A stretch of 64,000 nt of DNA from NCBI GenBank assembly GCA_013399015.1, contig VWZX01001688.1, forward strand, positions 4,118,220 through 4,182,219, read 5' to 3'. Under the pieces are notes generated by a model. It did no database searches. It was not told the origin of the DNA and worked only from the letters and a program-made list of their open reading frames with translations. Both the position numbers and the translations under genes were made by a program. The stretch comes from Galbula dea (lineage: Eukaryota > Chordata > Aves > Piciformes > Galbulidae). Shown here in pieces: positions 11,701 to 23,700 of this stretch (positions are counted from its first letter, which is position 1; the number at the start of each line of letters is the position of its first letter).

Positions 11701-14700
11701 TCTTCATTTAAGAAGAAATCTGATATTCCTTCAAACTGTTTTAATGTATCATGTATATGAAATGAAACTAGCAGATTACCTGGAAGGTTTAATGCTTAAA
11801 GCACTAAACAACTGAAGCCATGGAAAACAAAGCACAAGGATACATGAAAGCATTCCATAAATATCTTTTTACATGAATGCAACTCTAAAGGAATTTGTGC
11901 AATGAAAACACTCACTGTTATGAAACATTAAGTTTATAGAGACAAAGAGTGCTTTGCTATTGATTTTAAGACATCAGGATAATGAATCATTCAGAGAACT
12001 ATGGAAAGGTTTCTGTAGCAAAATAAGTCCCAAAGTTTCTAATAATATTCCACCACCTCCACTAACCTTCACTGGTTACATGAGCAGAACATTTTGCTCA
12101 CTGAGCAGAGTCTTGAAAATGTAATCTTGGTTTTGCCTTTAAATATTTTTCACTTTGCAATAGTAGAATTTCAAGCTCCTTCTCAAGCTCAGACAACCTG
12201 ACAGGTGAAGAAAGAACAGAGGTGAATTTGCCAGCCTGTGACTGTCCTTTTTAAACCCCTGTCATAACCACAGGTTCTCAATTAACTGCAGGCCACTGTT
12301 TTCAGCAGTAAAATTTTCCACCATGGCATCTAAATCGAGTTCAAAGGTCTTCAAGAGTGCTAAGTGTCCTGCTCCTTGGATCATGCCAGCTCCACTGCAG
12401 TACAAGAGAAACTTCTGAGTGCTGGTGCTCTAAGGCAAGCAGCTCCTTCATTAAGCTGTAAGACACTGAACTGCCTTGGAAACCTAACTCTCACTTGTGC
12501 AATGCATCCTATCTATTTCAGTAGCATTTTTATACCTGTTGGGGTGGAAAAGATAAGCTTCCTTTCACTAAAAGATTTGTACATGCATTCCTAGAGTTTG
12601 GCAACGAGTAAGAACCCCAAAAACAGAATCCTTGATCCTATATAGGACATAGAAATGCAGCATCCAACATCTCCTACACATTCCATTACTAGAAAAAAGT
12701 TTCTCAGCACTATTGTTATCAAAAGAAGACTCTGAATTCTTCAAGGAAAACATAAAATCTTTCAAGCCATGTGCATAACTGGAGAGCACTCCTGATGTCC
12801 AAGAAACTTCACTGCAATTATATCTTGACCAATTCCACCACTGCAATTAGAAACTGCAATACTACAGTTAGAGGGGGGTTTGGGGTTTTTTGGGGTGTTT
12901 TTTTCTTTGTTTGGGGTTTTTTGAATGAAGCCTTTATGGTCAGCTTTTGAAAGACAATGGAGCTCCATTACCTTCAGTGGGGCTTCAGCAGCTCATAATC
13001 TGCTGTGCACCAGTGTTGGGTACAACTGGTAAAGCACTGTGGCAGCATGGACACTTTCTGCAGAACACAAGAGATATTTTGGGGACTTACTCTAGAATCT
13101 CAGTTGCATAGACTGAGATTTCTGCATGCAACATTAACATTCACAGTCAGAAGAGGTCCAATGGCACCGTAGCATCTTTCCTGAACTTTACATTATTTGG
13201 AGAAAATTATGCTTTGTTCAAAAGCTGACATATTATATTAAACAATTGGATCTCAAAGATTACCTTCTTAGTGCTGTGATCTGCTCATCTGTCAGTCCAC
13301 CATTCTCTTCATGTATTATGTATAATTTTTCTTTCAGCTCACTTGGTTTTATATGGAAACTTTTAAGAAAAATGTCTGGAGGGAAATGATTCTTAGATTA
13401 TTTGGAATAAAATGCTCAGGAGAAGGACAAACACCAAAATATTTCACATTTACTTTCCAGGTTTAAAAAGGAAAAAAAAAGAAGAAAGAAAAAAAAAAGC
13501 AATACCAAAACACTAAACACTTAGATCTAGTCCAACTTAAGGCAAAATCTCACTCTTTATATTTTCTTTAAATAGACACAGCAGGAGTCAAGCAGAAATG
13601 TATTTCTGTCAGAACATAGTCAATGTTTAAAAGAGAACTATCAGGATACTGCTATCATAAGGAACTCAACTACTTGCTCATAAATATTTTTGTTGTATTC
13701 AGCTCAACAGTCAAAATAATTTTTCCCAAATAAAAATCAAATGTATTGGCATATTATAATATTCTGAAGGTTAAAGATATTAAATTTTCCATTTGTTTTG
13801 ATTTTGTTTACTTCCTTTCTTTAGTTTCAGGATTCAAAAAGAAGTAGTTAGAGTCCATGCAAGAAAAATTACTCCCAAAATAAAGGCAACCTGAGAAACA
13901 GAAGTGCTTACTTCTTCCACACTGCCTGATGTTCTCAAAATCTAATCAAGAGTTTCTGTAATGTTTAAGACTTCTGTGCTGATATGAGGCTGACTTATAA
14001 AATGCATTATGATAGGAAAATGGAAATAAGATGTCTCTACCCCAAACAGGTGAACCACCATTTCACAGAACCACAGAACCATTACGGTTGGAAAGGACCC
14101 TCAAGATCATCTAGTCCAACCGATAGCCCTACACTACTCTTACCCCTAAATCATCCCCTGAAGAAACACATTTGTAAGGGTGTTGCTCCCAAAAGTCTAT
14201 TTCATCTTGCCAGTTATTAATTACTGTCTCCATCATCACTACCAAAAGATGAAGGTAAAAGACAAAGGAAGCCTAAGGAAGTGACCAGAGCTTCAGCAGA
14301 GAAAAGATTGCAATGCTCCTCAGTGCTGGTATAAAACTTGTCCTAGAGCCTCTGCTATGACAGAATTCCTCTGAGCAACAGAAGGGGACTGGGAAGGAGA
14401 GATCAGGAAGAATGTGTATGATTTACTTTTTTTTTTCTCCAGCTCTAAAATGGAACAATTTTTCAGGTTATAGGAACTTGCTGTGGCTTGAATCAGAATG
14501 GAGTACACACACATTTCTTCTTCCTCTGACATGCTTTCCACCCTTGTAATTTTGTTATAAGGTCTAGTTTTAGTGCTAAGCCTGGCAGAATCTTCCCTTT
14601 ATCCTTCCTATGTTTTTATGCTCTCTATCTTTTGCTTCCCTATGCCTTTTGGACCCTGTATCTCTTCTGTAGGGGTTATGCTTACAGACCATAATAGAGT

Positions 14701-17700
14701 GCATACCTGAGAGTAAAATGGTGATTTTAAAATTTTCACAACCTATCTACCAAGCATTTATTATTTTCTTGAATGTTTTCAGTAGCTTAAATTAGCAGCT
14801 GAATAAGTTCTAGTTATCAGACTTTGCTAAAGTATTTTCCTAGGCAAAATAAAGATTGTACATATGGGAAACTGGGTCTCATACAGAGAGACAGGTATAA
14901 ATCAAAGCACAGAAACTGGTATTTTGATTCCTTCCTAAGTCAGTTTTTCACCCAGCAGACCCAGTTCCTGGATTAACATATATTATTATGGTGTCTCCCA
15001 AAACTTTTTCACTGGAAACCTGAGAATATTTTTCTTGTCTTTCTGATATTCTATGATACCTGTCCTTTGTATAGCAGAAATTTATTTTGTCTACAAGAAG
15101 CCACTAGATAACTTACTTTTCATTGGCATTTCTCATACATTGGGATTGAATTTAGTGTGTACATATTCTCTCAGAACTCATTTTTCTCTTGTATTCAGAA
15201 ATCTACTCCAATTCACATGAAGTTTCAACCTACTAGACTTTTGGAGCTTCATCTTTCTATTTGTTAATTTAAGAACTGTGTTTTGCAGCACTTACAGAAA
15301 GATTAATCAGAACTCTCAGGATCAAATTAACTTTTGATCTCAGCAATGTCCATTGTAATAAGTATATGCCAAAAAATAAATCTCATAAGATTATGAAATA
15401 GACGCAGAATGTCTCAATGAAAAAAAGCTGTAAAAGGAATAGGATCAAAAGGAAGAACTGTACTCTTTGCAAAGCAAAAGAAACACTTTTCATCAAAGAA
15501 ACTGCAATAATTTAGTAGATAAAAGTGCTATTACAGGATTCTTTTTATCAGCAACACTTTGGTGTCACTCACTTCCTTTTAACCCTTCAAACCGTTAGTC
15601 AATCGATGCAATAACTCCAAGTTATCTCCATTTACAGCTCCCAATTAAAACTTTACATGATCTCCAAGGTATGATCTTTCTTATCAATATTCATAAAGAT
15701 GAAATCATTAAAACTTCAAATTAACTGCCCCAAATTCTTTACATATGCAACATTTCTTAAAACAGTGCTAGGTGAGAGAACTTTTTTGGAAAGCCACTTC
15801 TGTGATAGAAATCAGAGTAGTCTTTGAAGAACAATTACTCTTTGTCCTTTAATATCTACCATTTCTCATCAAAGTAATTGAAAGACCTTTACATCATTTT
15901 ATTAGTAAGACCAGACCTCTGTCTTGAACTGCTTAATTACCTATAAAAGTCTGTTCTAGGTCAGGCCTTTGGCAGAATCATAGCTGGGATATGAGAGGGA
16001 AGGATTCTTAACACGACCATTTCAAGACAGCCATTCACAGCCTAAGCTAATGGACACAGAAAGGTCAAAAGAGTCCTTGTGACCTGATTTGTCCTTGTCT
16101 GAGGTTTCTTACACTAACCCATCTACACCTACATGAGTATTCTTGGACTCAGTGTAGGAGAGAGGCTGAGCACAGTACTCAAAGCACCAGCTCCCAAGCT
16201 GTGACTGGGGACCTCTGTTACCTGGGCAGCCCACAAAACCTGAAAAGTCTTTGAAGTCAGTCTTAACATTGACTTCACAGGCATCATACATGATTTTACA
16301 TGTCTGCCCTAAGAAAACAGCATCACAGCTCAGTGGCACATCCACTTGTACAAAAGGAGAATCTTGGTGTTTCTACTCTGCTTTGTCAAGGATCACATTT
16401 AGAGCAACTGAGCCACAAGGTCTATTCTGGAAATGAATAGAGGGGCACTGAATTAAAACATGATTTAGACACAAGCTTGTCTCCATGCCTACTGAATGGC
16501 AGGAAGTACATAAAGAAAATGCATACAGTGCTCACCCTAGGCTTCCAGACAGAAGTACACAGTTCTTATTAATATACTTACTGAAGTTATGTGCAATTTT
16601 TTGATCTAACATGATGTGTTGATTCACTGAAGGTTCGTTGCCTGAAAATACTGCTGTGTCCTGGATCTGGAACTGATCACAGAGTCTGGATACATCTATT
16701 TTTTTCTTGCATGGGTCACATGATCCCCAGATAGATTTTTGAATCTAAAAATATAGGAATGACAGGGTAAACAAAGCCAAAAGAGGAGTCACTTTGTTCC
16801 ATCCAAATATACAGAAGGGTATCCAGGTTGTTTTGTGGCACAGCTATACTTTTATGAAAAATATACATGTAATACAGGCTACAGGGTTTGTTTCTTTGAC
16901 AGCTACCTTCACTTTCATCCTCACCTTATCACAAGGAACAACATCCCAGTGAAAGGCTTTGGTTCTCTTTGTCGATGGAGAAAGGCTGCAGGGCTGTGGG
17001 AACACAGGTGGCGCTGGTGGTACCTCTGCCTTACTTATGGGAAGTGGAAGAGATGGTGATGCTGGGGCTGCTTCCCCCTCTACAGGCTTTATCTGGAAGC
17101 CTGAAGACTTGTTCAGACTGGTTGTTGCAGAACTCACACCAAAGTAGAGGGCTTCCTCTTTCTGTTCATCCAGAGGTGCAGTAAAATCCTCATAATCTGC
17201 TTCAGAGGAGATGCATCTTTCAGATCCCTCCTGAGGCAGTGAAGCATCCTTGCATGGTGGGCAGTACCTTCCTAGGAGAGACACCCATTCCTTCTGGAGC
17301 TTGCTAACATCCTCTGCCCTGTTATTTTGGACAGTGAAGGGTATTCGAAACCTGAAATTTAAGAAGTCATATATAAAAGCAAGGAAGTGTAGATAAGATG
17401 CTGACTAATACAGCCACAGAGATTTCTTATTTAAGCAGAAAGATGTTCAGCAGCTTTACTTGTCACAGGAGCAGCACTTGCTGACTCTGACCTTTTCAGA
17501 CAGAGTTAATTGCTTACATGTCTAAGGTTAGAGAGCTGAAGTTTTGCCATATATTGACTGTATGGTGCAGTTACCTTGTAATTCCTCTTCTCCACTTTGG
17601 GGGAAGGTGAACAATATGCTACATCTTACCCTGCTTGTTGCACAAGTTAGTCAGAACCTGTTCACATCTCTGTCCTGTCAAGCTGAATGATACTGCTCTT

Positions 17701-20700
17701 CACTGGCTCCTGACATGACAACTACACAAGTCTTTGTGGGTAGTGTTTCAATGTATCTTCTCAATTCCTCCTTAAAACACTCATCAAATCACTGCATGGC
17801 AACAGGAAGGGGTTATCAATACAACTCTGATGGCCTCATTTCTCCAGCGTTGTATTTTGTTGTGAGCCCTTGAGAGTCTCTGGGTTTTGCCCTTGTTTTC
17901 AGTTGTTCAGCTTTAACAAATTATTAATTACCAACTATACTTACAAATAGTTGTGTTCTTTGGTCTGGACTGAAAAGGTACTGCATCCATTCTCCTTGCT
18001 GACACTCACATTACCACCTGACAAATTAACTGTGTCTGTTACAGGGTCTGCATTCTTCTTCTGTCCTCCCAGACCTATGGAATATAAAGTCAATTCTCCT
18101 TCACGTAGCTGCACCAAGCACCTGAAAGACAAGAAATGGGATACAGTTCACTCTTCACTGACCACTTATTTACACACCTTGCCTTTGTTGAAGCATTTTC
18201 TATGTCAATAAGTCTCCACATCTTTATAGCATCTTCCATGAAACAGTCAGAAATTATCAATACTAAAGCATAAAACCTTTGAGATAAGGGCTTCTTACTC
18301 CCATCTGACATGTAAATAAACAGAGACATAAAATGTGAGCTTCCAGCCTGTCATGCCCAATGGGAGTGCTAAAATTAAGGAGAACTGACTAATGATTAAA
18401 AATCAACCAAGTCCTGTTACTTTGACAGCCACACTCTGTCCCTCCCACTCCATTTGTTTGGGATGGTGAGTCTTTTAGACTATGATCTTCAAAAGGAATT
18501 CACTGAGTGACTGAGCAGTGCATAATAAGACAAGGCTTTGGAGTTTGTGTCTTCCAGGTTTCACCACCACCCGGCTATAAACAAGTCACCATGATATATT
18601 CCAATAACTCTCCCTCTTGGATTTACCTCTGTGCATACTCTTACTCCAGAAGGACTGATCCTGGTCCCCCTTCATTCCCACAGGTTTTTTGGCAGGAAAC
18701 AGTCAAAGTGTTCTGCTCTCAAGGGCTTCCATCAGAAATGACTGTGCCAAATTTGGGGTATTACCTATTTAAATGATAAATTAATCCTGGCAGAAATTGC
18801 CTAGCCATATACAGCTTCTATTACAGCAGAATCTCCTGCTTCATTCTCCTCTAGGAGTTCTGCTGCTTGTATCAAAGGTCCCACTTTCAATAACAAGTGG
18901 GGCTTTACTATATGTGGGTTTTATTCTTAAGTGTTTGCATTCTCATTTTTCTTGAGGGTTACTGCCTTTCTTTATCATTCTGACTTTTCTATCAGACCTT
19001 TCTTTTCCTGCACTCTCTCTTCAAGTGTGGCTAGTTGATTAAGGTGTTGTAGGAGGAATTTAAATAAGTAGCTGCTCCACAAGAATTAAACATAAAATAT
19101 AAATTGCATCTATTCCTACATAAACAGTCAAAGTGATAAGAATTGTTTAATGGAACTGGCAGTTATATTGATCTCTCCTTTCTTTAAAGCAGGGACTTAT
19201 AGTTTAATCAGATATCCAGATGTTTCCACCATTATTTACTTTGCCAAAAAAAAAAAAGAGAGGATTAATATCAAGGAGAAAGCAACAAGGGCTTTGCTTC
19301 TCAAGATAAAAAAAAAATCAATTTTTGTTTGCTAACAAACTTGTTAAATGTTGCAAGGTAACAAATCCTGGGATGCACTTGAGGATAGTGTTTGCAAGAT
19401 ATACAGTGGTAGCCTTTTAAAAGCAATTAAAATCTTTTTCTGTGAACTGTGAAGTCTTTTGAGATAATTGCCCTGTACAGATAATTACAATGTTAAATTC
19501 TTTTTTCATTAGGTTTTGCTAGACAGACTTTTTTTGCCCCTCTCTCCTCTAACCATATAAGGGATTTCCAGGTATTTTAGGAGTTGGCTCATGGAATTGT
19601 GGGTGGTCTGCAGGATGAGTAGCAAGCTACATAAAATCAGTGTGGCTGATTCACTAGTTCACTAACTGAGTAAGCAGAAGTCATGCTTATCTGTGATAGC
19701 TCAGGGGCTGCACAAAGTGGTGGTGACAGTCCATTTCCTACTGAATAATGATTCCTCTCTCTGAAACCACCACCCCATTAGGTCACCATGGTTGGTTATC
19801 CCCAAAGGAGGGAAGTTCAGGACATTATGAGAATGAATTATGAATTTTGGGGCAGCCATTTGGCCAGTGTGAGTCAATGCACTTAGCAGGACTCCTATAC
19901 TACTGATCTGCTTCACCAGACTTTTTCTCCTTTTAGTTATGACTGAAAATGGAGTAAAAACTAAGGAGGTAAACACAAAGAAGTCCTACCATTAAAATCA
20001 CTCCAAACACCATCACCATTATATACTTCTGTTAGTAATGCACACAGCAGTCTCTAGCACACACCAGAACTTCTTTCTGTTGGGTCCCACTATTGGGTTA
20101 CCTGTTCATTTCATCTCGTGCAGATTTGGCATCTAAGTTTAACTTTAAAAAGCAGTTAAATAATTAACTTAGCAGAGTTAATTATCAGCAAATTAAAATC
20201 TTAAAATAGTTATCAGAAATTCTACCAAAATCCACAAGCCAAAGGTCTCTGAAAGTGCAGTACATACTTCACCCATTCAGTGGCTGCACAAGTCTTCTGC
20301 TGCAAGTCCAGCAGTCCTTCATGTATCACATCACATTCTGCAGGTCTTCCAGAGTTGGACTCAGCTGGTCTCTTGTGTGAATTGCTCTGTATAACTCTGC
20401 TCAGAAGGTATGTTATCTATATGATAAGTGGCAGCAGAGAGAGTATATTTTCCACGTTAATTCCCCTGAATGAGGCAGTAATAGGTGGATTTTTCAGGTA
20501 TAAAAATGATAGACAACACTATAAGCAGCAGCCAAATAGGTGAAATAAATTAGGAGAAAATAAATAGGGTCCTTGTATGATGCTAAACTGCAATTTGATT
20601 TTAAGCCCACTGTTCTAAACCTATCAGGGTAAGTAGAATAACATTTTATTCTGGAGGGGTTACTGTAAAACATAATTTTATTTTAATTGATATACAAAAC

Positions 20701-23700
20701 AATCTAGGACAAAGTTTATGTTCAGCTCAGTTTAAGCCCAAATAGTACTTGATAGCTTTAGCTTGAAATCTCAGACAAACCCAGCATTAAAATGAAGGCT
20801 TTCCTAGAGTTGCAAATAGCATGGATTAAGGGTGGGCATGAATTTAAAGCACTCTTTTGGTTATATAGGCTATATCTGAGTGTTCTTACTATAGAACACT
20901 TCTACCTTTTCGAGCTCTTCAGCTAAATGTGATCCGATTGGAAAACTAAGGTAACCAACCACGAGGTACAGTTCATCTGGAATAAAAGTTTCTGTATGTG
21001 GAGTGAACCATTAAGTTTCATGAAGGGTGAAGCCTTCTGCAAAAATCCCCTTAAAAAAAGGGTCACAGCAGATGTTTGGATACAAACTCTTCTATGATTT
21101 TTAAGAGTTTGCATCTCAACCTAAATTGTGCAGCTACCTTCAGCGTCTCAGCAGTGGAGTGACAGAAACTGAAGACTTGATCACTCCTGAACTTACAAGA
21201 TGAAAATTCATTCATTCAGGTGAAAAGCTAGTGCTAATGTCATGACTTGAGTTTTCCAGGTTCCAGTGTAGACTCTAATTACAGTAACTATTTGAAATAG
21301 TTAATTGAAACAGAGCTCAATCTTGCAACACTTAATCATTTAAACAAACAAATATCTAGTTGTACCTAAGCTGTCTTCCTCTGATGATTTTGTCATTTCA
21401 GTGTATTTCAATGGTAAAAAATGAACTACTCTTTCTTTTCACAGCATCAGGGTGACATCATTCATTCTTCTTAAAACTAAACATTTTAGAGAGTATCTCA
21501 TGTAGAGAAAAAAAAAAAACTGCTTAGAAAACTTCAATTAAGATTTAACTGTGCATGTTTTCAGTTTTGTTTGCCTGTTTTAATACAGTCACCAACGAGT
21601 CCCATTGAAGGTGTAGTTGAAGAAATGCATCCACTTTCATATCATGTCTTGAGCTGGCTTTACATCTTCAGTCCTAGAGAACAGTGGCAAAATCCTAAAG
21701 CCAACCTTTATCCTGAACTCACATTCCCTTTGTTCTATCTATGAACATAGACAGAATAAAGACATACCTCCTCCTTTGCTTGCACATTGCAGAGCACAAC
21801 AATTCTCATTTACAGTTGGCACCTGCTGGGTACTACCACAACCTTAGCTGATATTTATAGCAATCTGTCTAGGACTGTGTAGAAACTTTACCTTCCTTTT
21901 ATCCTCAAGAGACACTGCCTCCAGCTCATAATCTGGTCGTCCATGGAACACAATGCTGAAGCGCCTCCTTTCAGTATCTTCACAGGCTTTGACTTGTGAG
22001 AAAGGGAACTGTTTCTTAATAATTCCCTTTTCAATGTTAAAAATGGTCTTTGTCTTGAAATCAATCTGGAAGAGAAAGTTCTTCATTACTTGACTCCTTT
22101 GTTTCTCCTCATTGAGTGGGAAAAAACATCCCCAATGTTACCATACAAGGGCATTTAGACAAAGCATCACCTTAGAATATCTATCTTGCCAATTAACAGA
22201 ATAGCAAATGACATTGTCATGAGATACTGTACTATATTTGGTCTAGTTACAAAGCAAATAAATATTCATTGTGACTGTGTTTCTCTATCTCTTTTGATGA
22301 ACATACATCCATGTATCACTCTGAAATATTATTTTTTTTTAATTTTTCTTGCCCTATACAACCCAGTACACAAAATATAAATAATTTTTAAAACCCCTTG
22401 GATTTGCTCATAACCAAATTTTGTCCAAACTGCAGGAAAAATTCAGTGAAATCCAGATTCCTAGAAATGAAATTAACCTTCACCACTGCTTTCATGGGCT
22501 CCAGAAATCAGCATCAGGTCTTATCAACAGATGTTTGCTTTAATATCATGAAAGTCAATAAAGCCTGAAGGGTTCATAATCTCAAAAAAAACAGAATTTG
22601 CAGGATAGAGTAACCAGAGATGAAATGCATAAGTTTGCCACATGAAGCTTCTGAACATCCCCAGGAACATTTCTTCCCAAGGTTTTAGAGAGTGCAGTTG
22701 AAGTAATGTCCTGTCCAAAGGGACAATATTTAAGTATGTCTACTTCACTTGTATGTATTTACTGTTGCTAACTAATAAGAACAACTCCCAGGCAGAACCT
22801 ATTATAATTAATAATCTTTGTGACAAATCATGTTTTAGAGGTGAAATAATCTCTTAGATCATCAGGTCCATTCTGCAGCCCTCCCAGGGACGCAGTGGAG
22901 GAAGTTTCAGGTATTAACCCTAGCATAATTTTGGTGGAAGAAGTAGAAAATTTGTTCAATATCTTACACCTCTCTGATAGCTGAAAAAAATCTTGTGGTT
23001 CAGCAACCTCTCTTGTAATATTTCCTGAGCACCCCAAGCATCCTGTATTTTATATATTGTTTCCAAAGGGAGAACTTTTAGAGTTACCTGTAAAATTCGT
23101 TTCTGCCACCGATAATGCTTGTATTTGTAGATAATGAAGTTAAATTGAGAGCCAGTTAGCAAATTCTGTGAATCCTGAAAAACAGAACAGAGATCAGCAG
23201 TATGTCCAACACTGAGTTCATTTTTGTCCACTGAATTCCATTTGTCTTCTCAGGTGAAACTTCTCTCAGTAAACAGTGTTCAAATGGCACTGAAGGCTTT
23301 GCAGTATAACTCCACCTAGAGACATTTGGAAGCATCCTCCTGACCTGATTCTCGCAAGCACAAAATACCCACAAGTCCTGTTGAATTAATGAAGGGATCA
23401 CAGGCTGGGCTGGAAGGTGAAAGGGGAAGCAGAAAGCAGGAAGATGGGAAGGAGAAGAGCAGCCCCCATGGAATTGTACTAAACACATTTTAAAACACAT
23501 AAGTACAAGCAGTCTATTAACTGGGCTAAGCAGCAAAAAACCCATGTGTGACTAAACAAAGATATTTACAGATCCTTGAATGCAACACAGTAAAATGGAA
23601 GATATTTGTTCCTTGGTGTTATATGAGGGTATACAAGTTGTTATCTGGTCTCTTACACTAGATATACTGTGTGCCTGGAAAATAACTCATCAGGAAAATG

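Noticed and set aside
20908..20974. Minus-strand open segment with acceptor and donor (ELYLVVGYLSFPIG...)
   Set aside because: Its phase does not fit exons c and d, which join directly in frame through the PH closing helix.
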